This document shows, piece by piece, positions 1-8,227 of a stretch of DNA of 64,000 nt. This DNA is from Streptomyces angustmyceticus (GTDB lineage Bacteria > Actinomycetota > Actinomycetes > Streptomycetales > Streptomycetaceae), in the NCBI RefSeq assembly GCF_019933235.1, contig NZ_CP082945.1, positions 5,617,501 to 5,681,500 of the forward strand, written 5' to 3'. Positions within the stretch are counted from its first letter, which is position 1. Every line of letters starts with the position of its first letter. Below the pieces are notes generated by a model. That model had not been told where the DNA came from. It worked only from the letters and a program-made list of their open reading frames with translations, and did no database searches. The translations under genes and the position numbers were made by a program.

Positions 1-2
1 GC

Positions 3-1133
3 ATCGCCCGCCTCCAGATGGTCGAGATCGCCAAGGCGCTCAGCCTGGAGGCCCGCGTCCTGATCATGGACGAGCCGACCGCGGTCCTCACCTCCGAGGA
101 GGTCGAGACCCTCTTCGGGATCGTCCGCGAGCTGCGCGAGACCGGAGTCGGCATCATCTTCATCACCCACCACCTGGAGGAGATCGGCGCCCTCGGCGAC
201 CGGGTCACCGTCCTGCGCGACGGCCGCTCCGTCGAGGAGGTGCCGGCCTCGACGGACGAGGACGAGCTGATCCGCCTCATGGTGGGCCGGGACATCGCCG
301 AGCAGTATCCGCGGCAGCGCCCCGAGGCACCGGGCGCGCCCCTGCTGCGCGTCCGCGGCCTGACCCGCAACGGCGCGGTGGCCGGTCCGGTCTTCGAGGG
401 CATCGACTTCGAGGTGCGGGCCGGTGAGGTCGTGGGCCTGGCCGGGCTGGTCGGCGCGGGCCGCACCGAGGTGGTCCGGGCGGTCTTCGGCGTGGACCGC
501 TACGACGCCGGGACGGTCGAGATCGACGGCAAGGAGCTGGCCCGCGGCGACGTCCGCGCCGCCATGCGCGCCGGGCTCGGCCTCGTACCGGAGGACCGCA
601 AGGGCCAGGGCCTGGTCCTGGACGCCTCCCTCCAGGACAACCTGACCCTCGCCCGCCTCGACCGCGACACCCGCGGCGGGCTGGTGGACCGGGGCGCGCA
701 GCGGCGCGAAGCGGCCGCCGTCGCCGAGCAGTTGAAGGTCCGGATGAGCGGGCTCGGGCAGCACGCCCGCACCCTCTCCGGCGGCAACCAGCAGAAGATC
801 GTCATCGGCAAGTGGCTGCTGGCGGACACCAGGCTGCTGATCCTCGACGAGCCGACGCGCGGGATCGACGTCGGGGCCAAGGTCGAGATCTACCAGCTCA
901 TCAACGAACTGACCGCGTCCGGCCGCGCGGTGCTGATGATCTCCAGCGATCTGCCCGAGGTGCTCGGCATGAGCGACCGGGTGCTGGTGATGTCGCAGGG
1001 CCGGCTGGCCGGAGAGCTGTCGGCCGACGAGGCCACCCAGGACGCCGTGATGGAGCTGGCGCTCCAGTCCCCGCACGGCACGAGCACGAAGCACAACGAC
1101 GAGAGCGCGATGGAGGGCTCCGATGTCCACTGA
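3..1133 (+). CDS. rbsA: Sugar ABC transporter ATP-binding protein, ribose type (5' truncated by window)
   Basis: This is the cytoplasmic ATPase of a ribose-type sugar importer, which powers the permease encoded next. The reading frame is open to the left edge (codons for IARLQ precede the first internal ATG at 18), so about 376 residues are visible and the first Walker A is outside the window. Seen: first Walker B LIMDEPTAVLT, a second Walker A-like GLAGLVGAGRTE, the signature LSGGNQQK and second Walker B LLILDEPTRGID. Two fused ATPase halves are characteristic of the RbsA/XylG/MglA family, normally about 500 residues. The stop overlaps the permease start by 11 bp, so the genes are translationally coupled. 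Ribose as substrate is inferred from the downstream ribokinase; other pentoses or hexoses are possible. Confidence 0.95.
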   Translation: MARLQMVEIAKALSLEARVLIMDEPTAVLTSEEVETLFGIVRELRETGVGIIFITHHLEEIGALGDRVTVLRDGRSVEEVPASTDEDELIRLMVGRDIAEQYPRQRPEAPGAPLLRVRGLTRNGAVAGPVFEGIDFEVRAGEVVGLAGLVGAGRTEVVRAVFGVDRYDAGTVEIDGKELARGDVRAAMRAGLGLVPEDRKGQGLVLDASLQDNLTLARLDRDTRGGLVDRGAQRREAAAVAEQLKVRMSGLGQHARTLSGGNQQKIVIGKWLLADTRLLILDEPTRGIDVGAKVEIYQLINELTASGRAVLMISSDLPEVLGMSDRVLVMSQGRLAGELSADEATQDAVMELALQSPHGTSTKHNDESAMEGSDVH

Positions 1134-2130
1134 GGTGAAGACGGGAGCCGCCGCCGAGGCGGTGGGGCGGGCACCGGACCGCGACGGCGCGGGAGCGTGG
1201 TTCTCCCGGGCGGTCCTCAGGAACGGCCCGCTCGGCGGACTGATCGCCCTGGTCGTGGTGATGGCGGTGCTGTCCAGGGACTTCCTCAACGGCCAGAACC
1301 TCCTCAACGTCGGCGTCCAGGCGTCGGTCACCGCGATCCTCGCCTTCGGCGTCACCTTCGTGATCGTCTCGGCCGGGATCGACCTGTCCGTCGGCTCGGT
1401 CGCGGGGCTCGCCGCCACGGTCGTCGCCTGGGCGGCCACCAACGAGGGCCTGCCCGTCTGGATGGCGGTCCTGCTCGGCCTGGCGGTCGGCGCGGGCGCC
1501 GGTCTGGTCTCCGGCGCGCTGGTCGCCTACGGCAGACTGCCCGCCTTCATCGCCACGCTGGCGATGCTCTCGGTCGGCCGCGGTCTGGCCCTGGTCATCT
1601 CCGGCGGCTCGCCGATCGCCTTCCCCTCGTCGGTCGGCGCGCTCGGCGACACCCTCGGCGGCTGGCTGCCGGTGCCGGTCCTCGTCATGATCGCCATGGG
1701 GCTGATCGCCGCGCTCGTCCTGGCCCGCACCTACTCCGGCCGGGCGATGTTCGCGATCGGCGGCAACGAGGAGGCGGCCCGCCTCTCCGGCATCCACGTC
1801 AAGCGCCGCAAGCTCGTCATCTACGCGCTGTCCGGGCTGTTCGCCGCGGTCGCCGGCATCGTGCTCGCCGCCCGGCTCACCTCCGCCCAGCCGCAGGCCG
1901 CCACCGGCTACGAGCTGGACGCCATCGCCGCCGTCGTCATCGGCGGGGCCAGCCTCTCCGGCGGCTCCGGCAAGGCGTCCGGCACCCTCATCGGCGCGCT
2001 GATCCTCGCCGTCCTGCGCAACGGCCTCAACCTGCTGAGCGTGTCGGCGTTCTGGCAGCAGGTGGCCACCGGACTGGTCATCGCGCTCGCCGTGCTGCTG
2101 GACACGCTGCGCCGCCGGAGCGCGCGATGA
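1123..2130 (+). CDS. rbsC: Sugar ABC transporter permease, RbsC type
   Basis: This 335-residue inner-membrane permease forms the channel of the importer. Hydrophobic segments run from about residue 35 to the C-terminus, as expected for the BPD_transp_2 family (8-10 helices). The cytoplasmic coupling stretch EEAARLSGIHVKRRK lies near residue 215 and a glycine-rich GGASLSGGSGKASG follows near 270; both are typical of RbsC. The ATG at 1123 lies inside the end of rbsA, and its TGA overlaps the ATG of the binding-protein gene (ATGA), so all three are one operon. The first ~25 residues are a charged cytoplasmic extension. No unusual residues were noticed. The exact sugar cannot be read from the permease. 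Confidence 0.95.
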   Translation: MSTEVKTGAAAEAVGRAPDRDGAGAWFSRAVLRNGPLGGLIALVVVMAVLSRDFLNGQNLLNVGVQASVTAILAFGVTFVIVSAGIDLSVGSVAGLAATVVAWAATNEGLPVWMAVLLGLAVGAGAGLVSGALVAYGRLPAFIATLAMLSVGRGLALVISGGSPIAFPSSVGALGDTLGGWLPVPVLVMIAMGLIAALVLARTYSGRAMFAIGGNEEAARLSGIHVKRRKLVIYALSGLFAAVAGIVLAARLTSAQPQAATGYELDAIAAVVIGGASLSGGSGKASGTLIGALILAVLRNGLNLLSVSAFWQQVATGLVIALAVLLDTLRRRSAR

Positions 2131-3098
2131 GCGCCCGCCGGACCGAGCAGCGGAGCGCCCGGACGACCGCGCGCGGGGCCGCCCGGCTGCGGACGCCGCT
2201 GGTGGCAGGGCTGGCCGCGACCGTCGCCCTCGGGCTGGCCGGCTGCGACCGCGGGGGCGACACGGACCTGGGCCTGGCGCTGTCGACGATGAACAACCCG
2301 TTCTTCGTCGGCATCAAGAAGGGCGCCCAGGCCGAGGCGGACGCCCGCCACCTGCACCTCAACATCACCGACGCCCAGAACGACCCGACCCAGCAGATCA
2401 ACCAGATGGAGACGTTCACCAGCCAGAACGTCAAGGCCGCCATCATCAACCCGGTCGACTCCGACGCCGCCGTCCCGGCCGTCGGCGTCGCCAACCGGGC
2501 GAAGGTGCCGGTGATCTCCATCGACCGCGGTGTCAACGGCGGCAAGGTCGGCTCGACCATCGCCTCCGACAACGTCGCGGGCGGCCGGCTCGCCGCGAAG
2601 ACGCTGGCCGATTCGCTCGGCGGCAAGGGCAAGGTGGCCTTCCTGGAGGGCCAGGCCGGCACCTCCGCGGCCCGCGAGCGCGGCAAGGGCTTCGAGGAGG
2701 GCATCAAGAAGTACCCCGGCATCCAGGTCGTCGCCCGGCAGCCCGCGGACTTCGACCGCACCAAGGGCATGGACGTGATGTCCAACATGCTGCAGGCGCA
2801 CCACGACATCGGCGGGGTGTTCGCCGCCAACGACGAGATGGCGCTGGGCGCGTCCAAGGCGCTGGGCGGCCGCTCCGGCAAGGACGTGAAGGTGGTGGCG
2901 TTCGACGGCACCCCGGACGGCGTCAGCGCGGTCCGCAACGGCACACTGACCGCGACCGTCGCCCAGCAGCCGGAGCTCCTCGGCAAGCAGGCCGTGGAGT
3001 GGGCGCTGAAGGCGTCCCGCGGTGAGAAGCTGCCGCAGTCGGTCAGGGTGCCGGTGGTGCTGGTGACGGCGAAGAACGCCGCGAAGTTCGACGGCTGA
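2127..3098 (+). CDS. rbsB: Sugar-binding lipoprotein of ribose-type ABC importer
   Basis: This is the extracellular solute-binding component, 323 residues. The start is the ATG at 2127, which overlaps the rbsC stop by 4 bp. An N-terminal Arg-rich stretch, a hydrophobic segment and the lipobox LAGC (Cys near residue 38) predict a membrane-anchored lipoprotein. The periplasmic-binding-protein type I fold is indicated by STMNNPFFVGIKKG near the mature N-terminus, IINPVDSDAAVP, VISIDRGV and FAANDEMALGA, all characteristic of ribose-binding RbsB proteins. The gene follows ATPase and permease and precedes ribokinase by 43 bp, completing an rbsACBK-like order. No regulator is visible; it could lie left of the window. 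Confidence 0.94.
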   Translation: MSARRTEQRSARTTARGAARLRTPLVAGLAATVALGLAGCDRGGDTDLGLALSTMNNPFFVGIKKGAQAEADARHLHLNITDAQNDPTQQINQMETFTSQNVKAAIINPVDSDAAVPAVGVANRAKVPVISIDRGVNGGKVGSTIASDNVAGGRLAAKTLADSLGGKGKVAFLEGQAGTSAARERGKGFEEGIKKYPGIQVVARQPADFDRTKGMDVMSNMLQAHHDIGGVFAANDEMALGASKALGGRSGKDVKVVAFDGTPDGVSAVRNGTLTATVAQQPELLGKQAVEWALKASRGEKLPQSVRVPVVLVTAKNAAKFDG

Positions 3099-3141
3099 GA
3101 GTGCGGCCCGGCGGTGCGCCGGGCCACGACGGAGGAGAGAA

Positions 3142-4083
3142 GTGGAAGAGCGGCGGATGTACGACGTCCTGGTGGTCGGGTCGGCCAACGCGGATCTGAC
3201 GGTGCGGGTCGCCCGGCGGCCCGGCGCGGGCGAGACCGTGACCGGCACCGACCTGGTCGAGTCGGCCGGCGGCAAGGGCGCGAACCAGGCGGCAGCGGCG
3301 GCCCGGATCGGCGGGCGCACCGCGCTGCTGGCGCGGGTCGGCGGCGACGCGTACGGCGAACTGCTGCTCGGCGCCCAGCGCGACGCGGGCACCGACGTCA
3401 CCCCGGTGATCGTGGACGACACGGCCCGCACCGGCACCGCGATGATCATCGTCGACCCGGACGGCGACAACAGCATCGTGGTCTCGCCCGGCGCCAACGC
3501 CGCCCTCACCCCGCAGGACGTGACGGCGGCGCAGGACACCATCGCCGCCGCCTCGGTGGTCTCCCTCCAGCTGGAGATCCCCATGGAGTCCGTACGGGCC
3601 GCCGCCACGGCCGCCGGGCAGGCCGGCACCCGCGTCGTCCTCAACCCCTCCCCGGCACCCGAGGCGGCCGCGCTGGCGCCCGGACTCCTCACGGCGGCCG
3701 ACCCGTTGGTGGTCAACGAGCACGAGGCACGGCAGCTCTCCGGGCTCGCCGACGGCACACCCGCCGCCTGGGCGCGGGCGCTGCGCGACCGGGGCGCCCG
3801 CTCCGTCGTGGTCACCCTCGGCGGCGACGGCGCGCTGGTCCTGGACGACGGCGGTGCCGTCGAGGTCCCGGGCGTACGCGTCAAGGCCGTGGACACCACC
3901 GGCGCCGGCGACGCCTTCACGGGCGCCCTCGCCACCCGCCTGGCCCGCGGCGACTCGCTGCCCGAGGCGGCGCGCTTCGCCGTACGGGTGGGCGCCGCGG
4001 CCGTCACCAAGCCGGGGGCCCAGCCGTCCTACCCGACCCGGGCCGAGCTGGAGGTCCTGGCGCCCGAGCTGCCGCGGGACTGA
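3142..4083 (+). CDS. rbsK: Ribokinase (PfkB family)
   Basis: Phosphorylates ribose to ribose-5-phosphate after import. The 313-residue product has the PfkB N-terminal signature GGKGANQAAAAARIGG near residue 40 and the C-terminal signature DTTGAGDAFTGA near residue 255, whose Asp is the catalytic base. VVNEHEARQLSG is the usual ribokinase N-x-x-E motif. The GTG at 3142 follows GGAGGAGAG closely; an in-frame ATG at 3157 (MYDVLVVGSANAD) would also give a complete kinase. The 43-bp gap after rbsB and the strong ribosome binding site suggest it is the last gene of the operon; a hairpin at 4127-4158 follows. RbsD is absent in the window. Confidence 0.93.
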   Translation: MEERRMYDVLVVGSANADLTVRVARRPGAGETVTGTDLVESAGGKGANQAAAAARIGGRTALLARVGGDAYGELLLGAQRDAGTDVTPVIVDDTARTGTAMIIVDPDGDNSIVVSPGANAALTPQDVTAAQDTIAAASVVSLQLEIPMESVRAAATAAGQAGTRVVLNPSPAPEAAALAPGLLTAADPLVVNEHEARQLSGLADGTPAAWARALRDRGARSVVVTLGGDGALVLDDGGAVEVPGVRVKAVDTTGAGDAFTGALATRLARGDSLPEAARFAVRVGAAAVTKPGAQPSYPTRAELEVLAPELPRD

Positions 4084-4126
4084 GGCGCGCTCGGCTGCCG
4101 GCCCGCCACGGGCGGGCGGCGGCCGA

Positions 4127-4158
4127 CCGGTCCCGGCGCGGCGGCGTGCCGGGACCGG
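4127..4158 (+). terminator. Hairpin terminator after rbsK
   Basis: Perfect 11-bp arms CCGGTCCCGGC (4127-4137) and GCCGGGACCGG (4148-4158) with a 10-nt loop lie 44 bp after the ribokinase stop. There is no clear T run, as is usual for Streptomyces terminators. Confidence 0.7.
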
Positions 4159-4328
4159 CGTGACGATCCGTGCTTACTGCCGGTTTATGGGTCCTTTGGG
4201 CAGGATGGGTGCTGTGGGGCAACTGTCGTGTGCCTTACGGGATCTGAGGAAGGACCAGCAGTGCACCCACCCGCCGTCCCGGTATCCGTCGCCGTGCCCG
4301 CTTCACCGGGACCCCGGGGCTGACCGCC

Positions 4329-5588
4329 GTGGCCCCCTCGTCGCCGCCCTCCGCACCGCCCTCCGCGCCCGCGGCCGCACCGCCGCGGCCCGCCGAGGGC
4401 CTTCCGCCGCACCCCCGCCCGGCGCCGTGGCTGCGGCCGACGATCCGGATACGGCTGACGCTGCTGTACGGCGGCATGTTCCTGATGGCCGGCGTCGTGC
4501 TGCTGGCGCTCATCTACCTGCTGGCGGCCAGGACCCTCAAGGACGGCACCCCGGAGTTCCGGGTGTTCGGCAGCAACGTCCGGCTGAGCAACCTCCGTTG
4601 TCCCGGCCTGCCGCCGGCGGGCACCGCCGACGAGATCAACGCCGCGATCGCCCACTGCGTCCGCAACCAGCGCGCGCTGGCCCTCAACAGTCTCCTCAAT
4701 CGTTCGTTGCTGGCGTTGTTGGGGTTGACGGTGGTGGCGTTCGCGTTCGGTTATGCGATGGCGGGGCGGGTGTTGTCGCCGTTGGGCCGTATTACGCGGA
4801 CGGCGCAGCGGGTGGCGGGGTCGGATCTGCATCGTCGGATCGAGTTGGGTGGTCCGGATGATGAGTTGAAGGAGCTTGCGGACACGTTCGACGAGATGTT
4901 GGACCGGTTGGACCGGGCGTTCGAGTCGCAGCGGCGGTTCGTGTCGAATGCGTCGCACGAGTTGCGGACGCCGTTGGCGATCAATCGGACGTTGTTGGAG
5001 GTGCAGCTGGCGGATCCGGGGGCGTCGGCGGAGTTGGTGCAGTTGGGTCGGACGTTGCTGGCGACGAATGAGCGCAGTGAGCAGTTGGTGGAGGGGCTGT
5101 TGTTGCTGGCGCGCAGTGAGAACAAGGTGGTGGATCGCCGGCCGGTGGATCTGGCGGAGGTGGCGTCGCAGGCGGTGGATCAGACGCGGGCGGAGGCGCT
5201 GGCGGCGGGGGTGGAGTTGCGGGGTGTGCGGGAGCCGGTGGTGGTGCAGGGCAGTGGGGTGTTGTTGGAGCGGATCGCGTTGAATCTGGTGCAGAACGCG
5301 GTGCGGTACAACGTGGCGGACGGGGGGTGGGTGGAGGTGTCGACGCGGGCGCGGCCGGGGTGTGCGGTGTTGGTGGTGTCGAATACGGGGCCGGTGGTTC
5401 CGGCGTATGAGGTGGAGAACCTCTTCGAGCCGTTCCGTCGGTTGCGGACGGAGCGGACCGGCAGTGACAAGGGTGTGGGGCTGGGGTTGTCGATCGTGCG
5501 GTCGGTGGTGCGGGCGCACGACGGGACGATCACGGCGGTGCCGCGGGAGGGCGGCGGCCTCGACATGCGGGTCGTCCTGCCGGTGTAG
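4329..5588 (+). CDS. Orphan sensor histidine kinase with HAMP domain
   Basis: Membrane sensor kinase of 419 residues. A Pro/Ala-rich N-terminus is followed by TM1 near residues 40-62, a short extracytoplasmic loop of about 60 residues containing two cysteines, TM2 near 125-145, then HAMP, a HisKA H-box SNASHELRTPLA (phospho-His), an N box NLVQNAVRYN and a G box GVGLGLSIV. No response regulator gene adjoins it, so its partner is unknown. The GTG at 4329 is the first start in frame, and its ribosome binding site is weak. From about 4698 to 5545 codons switch to G-ending forms (many TTG, GTG, GCG, CGG), unlike the C-ending codons of its own 5' and 3' ends and its neighbours. This suggests recombination or unusual local mutation. 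Confidence 0.9.
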   Translation: MAPSSPPSAPPSAPAAAPPRPAEGLPPHPRPAPWLRPTIRIRLTLLYGGMFLMAGVVLLALIYLLAARTLKDGTPEFRVFGSNVRLSNLRCPGLPPAGTADEINAAIAHCVRNQRALALNSLLNRSLLALLGLTVVAFAFGYAMAGRVLSPLGRITRTAQRVAGSDLHRRIELGGPDDELKELADTFDEMLDRLDRAFESQRRFVSNASHELRTPLAINRTLLEVQLADPGASAELVQLGRTLLATNERSEQLVEGLLLLARSENKVVDRRPVDLAEVASQAVDQTRAEALAAGVELRGVREPVVVQGSGVLLERIALNLVQNAVRYNVADGGWVEVSTRARPGCAVLVVSNTGPVVPAYEVENLFEPFRRLRTERTGSDKGVGLGLSIVRSVVRAHDGTITAVPREGGGLDMRVVLPV

Positions 5589-5615
5589 GAACGGCCGGGC
5601 GGCCGCGCGCGCCGC

Positions 5616-5655
5616 TCGCGATCACTGCCCGCGATCACCGCCCGCCATCACTCCT
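5616..5655. repeat. Three short degenerate direct repeats
   Basis: Between the kinase stop and the dipeptidase stop, a 13-14 bp unit close to CCGCGATCACCGC occurs three times in tandem, the last copy running into the dipeptidase 3' end. Confidence 0.5.
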
Positions 5656-6292
5656 CGTCCCCCTCCCGTGGCCCGTACAGCGCGTGGTCCGCGCCGGTGG
5701 CCAGCGCCCAGTAGCGGTCGCCGTAGGACCAGTGCCACCACTCGGTCGGGTAGTTGACCAGCCCGGCGGAGTGCAGCGCGGCGTTCAGCACCCGCCGGTT
5801 GGCGCGGGCGGCGGGCGTCAGACCCGGCGCGGCCGTGTAGCAGGCGCCGTCGCTCTCCTCGGGGGAGGCATTGACCGGTGTCCCCATGTCGACTTCCACG
5901 CCCTGCGCGGTGACGAGAGTGACATCCACCGCGCCGCCCGCGCTGTGCGGGGCGATCCCGGGCGGAGACACATAGCGGCTGGCGGCCCGGTGGATTCGCC
6001 CCGCCTCCCAGCCGGGGTGCGCGGCGCGCAGGTCGTCCGCGTACTCCTCGAAGTAGCGGCGCTGCAGCTCCGGCGGCCGGTAGCCCTCGACGAGCTGCAG
6101 CCGCAGGCCGTCCGGCAGTGCCTCCTGCGCCGCGAGCAGCCGCCGCAGCACCCCCGCACGCAGCCGGGCGAAGGCGCCCCGCGCGTCCTCGCGGGCCGCG
6201 GCCACCAGCAGTCCGGGCGCCTCGGTCCGTACGTCCACCAGCGGTTCGCCGCACTCCCGCACCGGGATCGCGGCCACCGCCGGGTCCCCCAT
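5648..6292 (-). CDS. D-Ala-D-Ala dipeptidase, VanX-like (peptidase M15D)
   Basis: Predicted zinc dipeptidase of 214 residues, close to the 202 of VanX. Zinc ligands and catalytic residues are present: HSAGGAVD gives His116 and Asp123, the same numbers as in VanX, and EWWHW gives Glu184 and His187 (VanX Glu181 and His184). VEGYRPPELQRRYF is the usual substrate-site stretch. I chose the ATG at 6292 because MGDPAVAAIPVREC matches where such proteins begin; the frame is open further upstream through the decayed nitrilase fragment. There are no vanH or vanA genes nearby, so a housekeeping role in D-Ala-D-Ala recycling is more likely than vancomycin resistance. No signal peptide was seen, suggesting cytoplasmic action. 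Confidence 0.88.
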   Translation of the reverse strand: MGDPAVAAIPVRECGEPLVDVRTEAPGLLVAAAREDARGAFARLRAGVLRRLLAAQEALPDGLRLQLVEGYRPPELQRRYFEEYADDLRAAHPGWEAGRIHRAASRYVSPPGIAPHSAGGAVDVTLVTAQGVEVDMGTPVNASPEESDGACYTAAPGLTPAARANRRVLNAALHSAGLVNYPTEWWHWSYGDRYWALATGADHALYGPREGDEE

Positions 6293-6762
6293 CAGCGTGA
6301 TCCGGTCGCGGACATCGCTCAGCACCAGTTCCGCACCGTCACCCGCCGCCGTCCCGGTCCACTCGGCGGCCGACGCCACCCGCTCGCCGGACGGCAGCCA
6401 GGCGCCGCTGAGACCGCACCCCGAAGCGGGGCTTCCGGTCCCCGCGCCGTTGGCGAGCAGCACCTGCAGTCCGTCGGACGGCCCCCGCCGGCACCGCGGC
6501 CCGCCGCGTTCACCACCGCCGCGACCCCCGAGGCCCGGCACGCCTCGCGGACGGGGGCCAGTCGGGCGTCGTCGTCCGTGACCGTCATGCCCGTCGGGTC
6601 GGCGGCTATCCGGTCCAGGTCGTAGTGCGTCAGCGCGAGTTCGGAGAAGACCACCAGCCCCGCACCGCGCGTCGCGGCCTCGGTGAGGAGCGCGGCCATC
6701 CGCGCGGCATTGGCCTCGATATCGCCCGGTACCGGGAGGAACTGTGCGGCAGCAATGATCAT
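6293..6762 (-). pseudogene. Nitrilase-family (carbon-nitrogen hydrolase) relic
   Basis: The first ~95 codons from the ATG at 6762 encode a good nitrilase N-terminus (MIIAAAQFLPVPGD, then FSELALTHYDL with the catalytic Glu). The frame then fails. A different frame, running into the VanX-like gene without a stop, resumes with a nitrilase C-terminal stretch (LLANGAGTGSPASGCGLSGA). The central part that should carry the catalytic Lys and Cys, roughly 120 residues, is absent. So the gene has an internal deletion plus frameshift and cannot encode an active enzyme. Its position suggests it was once co-transcribed with the dipeptidase gene. A sequencing error could explain a frameshift but not the missing core. 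Confidence 0.75.
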
Positions 6763-6837
6763 TCACCCATCATGCCCGGGACCGTCCGACGCCGGCCCGG
6801 ACGAGGACGTCAACAGGCCGGCACGCCCCGACACGCC

Positions 6838-6968
6838 AGGACGGCGAGGAGCCAGGACCGCAGGGAGTCAGGGCCGCGAGGGGGCAGGCCCGCAAGGAAG
6901 ACAGGACCACAGCGCGTCCGGACCGCAAGGGAGCCAGGTCCGCAGCGAGTCCGGACCGCAAGGCGCGG
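6838..6968. repeat. Minisatellite: eight tandem 16-17 bp units
   Basis: Eight consecutive degenerate units start at 6838, 6854, 6870, 6886, 6903, 6920, 6936 and 6953. The consensus is near AGGACCGCAAGGGAGTC. The array fills the gap between the nitrilase relic and the 3' end of the MarR gene. No start or ribosome binding site makes a protein likely there. Confidence 0.8.
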
Positions 6969-6998
6969 CACCAAGGCGTCGCGACGCCAAGTCCCTCG

Positions 6999-7466
6999 TC
7001 ACCCCCGCAGTTCCGGCAGTGCGGACAAGGCCCGCAGCCCCTTGAGGAAGCCGGCCCGGTCGGCGGCCGGCAGGTGGGCGAGCAGCCGTTCCTCGCCCTG
7101 CTGGATCGCGGTCTGCGTCGCGTCCCGCAGCCGCCGGCCCTCGGCGGTGAGCGACAGCAGACGCACCCGCCGGTCCGCGGGGTCAGGCCGGCGGCGGATC
7201 AGCTTCCGGGACTCCAGGTCGTCGAGGACGGTGATGATGCGGGTCTTGTCCGCCCGGATGGCCTCGGCCAGTGCCGCTTGGGTGCGGATCGGTGTCTCGT
7301 CGAGGTGCAGCAGCACCGAGTACGCCCACATCGTCAGGCCGTGCGCGTCGAGAACCGGCTGTTCGGCCGCCATGAGCGCACGCCCCAGGGGCACGATCAT
7401 CGCCGCCAGATCGGGGCGGTTCGGCCGCCCTTGGGGTGTGCCGCTGTCGGCTGCGTTCTCGGCCAT
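6999..7466 (-). CDS. MarR family transcriptional regulator
   Basis: DNA-binding regulator of 155 residues, the usual MarR length. The winged helix is visible in TQAALAEAIRADKTRI (recognition region) followed by LDDLESRKLIRRRPDPADRR, the basic wing with the characteristic D-x-R. The start is the ATG at 7466 (MAENAADSG). It is divergently transcribed from the DinB/MPI-fold gene at 7519 across a 52-bp gap that contains a TTGACA hexamer overlapping a CACA-TCA-TGTG dyad, so it probably represses both itself and that neighbour. Ligand unknown. Confidence 0.9.
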   Translation of the reverse strand: MAENAADSGTPQGRPNRPDLAAMIVPLGRALMAAEQPVLDAHGLTMWAYSVLLHLDETPIRTQAALAEAIRADKTRIITVLDDLESRKLIRRRPDPADRRVRLLSLTAEGRRLRDATQTAIQQGEERLLAHLPAADRAGFLKGLRALSALPELRG

Positions 7467-7483
7467 GGCCAAGAAAATACCTG

Positions 7484-7498
7484 TTGACACATCATGTG
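7484..7498. promoter_or_regulatory. TTGACA promoter element overlapping CACATCATGTG dyad (MarR operator candidate)
   Basis: TTGACA at 7484-7489 reads toward the gene at 7519. CACA and TGTG arms with a 3-nt spacer (7488-7498) overlap it. A repressor bound here would block the promoter. The -10 is not clear. Confidence 0.45.
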
Positions 7499-7518
7499 CT
7501 CGCGCAGATCGTAAGCAC

Positions 7519-8187
7519 ATGCCTACGAATACGGATATCGAGAGCCCGACCCCGCCGTCCGCGGATTTCGCGCGGCTCCGGTGCCTCCATGCCCGCGCGG
7601 TCCGGGACAGCGTGGCGCTGGTTCGCCGGATCACCCCCGACGATCTGCTCAGGCCGACCCCCTGCGCGGCGTGGACGCTGACCGATCTGCTCGCCCATAT
7701 GACGGCCCAGCACCACGGGTTCGCGGCGGCGGCGCTCGGGCGCGGACGGGACCTGGCGCACTGGACGGTCGGGCCGCTCGACGCGGACCCCGTCGTGCAG
7801 TACCGCGATGCGGCCGAACACGTCATCGCCGCCTTCGCGACCGTGGACCGCCCCGACCGCCCGTTGGCCCTCCCCGAGTTCAGCCGCACGCGGACCTTCC
7901 CCGCCGCCCGTGCCCTCGGCTTCCACCTCATCGACTACCTGGTGCACAGCTGGGACGTCGCCCGCACCCTGGGCCTCCCGTACGCACCCACGCCCGAACT
8001 CCTCCGGGCCGCACTGCCGATCGCCCGCGCCGTCCCGGACGACGACTCCCGGCTGGCCCCGGGCAGCGCCTTCCGGCCGGGACTGTCCACGGACCACCAC
8101 GCGGGCACCCTGGAGCAGATCCTCGCCGCCCTCGGCCGGTCACCGGACTGGCGGCCCCCTGCGTCGCCGGGCGTGAGCGGCGACTAG
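7519..8187 (+). CDS. TIGR03086-type DinB/mycothiol-dependent maleylpyruvate isomerase fold protein
   Basis: A 222-residue protein of the actinobacterial maleylpyruvate isomerase N-terminal / TIGR03086 family, a four-helix metal-binding fold often linked to mycothiol-dependent chemistry. Characteristic pieces are RPTPCAAWTLTDLLAHMTAQH near residue 48 (with a metal-ligand His) and GFHLIDYLVHSWDVARTLG near residue 135 (further His ligands). The ATG at 7519 is close to the TTGACA box and lacks a clear ribosome binding site. It is controlled in all likelihood by the divergent MarR protein. Substrate not deducible. Confidence 0.82.
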   Translation: MPTNTDIESPTPPSADFARLRCLHARAVRDSVALVRRITPDDLLRPTPCAAWTLTDLLAHMTAQHHGFAAAALGRGRDLAHWTVGPLDADPVVQYRDAAEHVIAAFATVDRPDRPLALPEFSRTRTFPAARALGFHLIDYLVHSWDVARTLGLPYAPTPELLRAALPIARAVPDDDSRLAPGSAFRPGLSTDHHAGTLEQILAALGRSPDWRPPASPGVSGD

Positions 8188-8227
8188 GACCGTCCCGCCG
8201 TTCGGGCAACGACGGCCGACGGGAGTG

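Noticed and set aside
4185..5519. A 444-codon open frame on the minus strand, rich in His, Arg and Gln, opposite the sensor kinase
   Set aside because: It arises from the G-ending codons of the kinase read on the other strand; composition is abnormal and no domain or ribosome binding site is seen.
5648..6292. Vancomycin resistance cluster
   Set aside because: Only a VanX-like dipeptidase is present; no vanH, vanA-type ligase, or VanRS-specific pair adjoins, and the nearby kinase is an orphan of another type.
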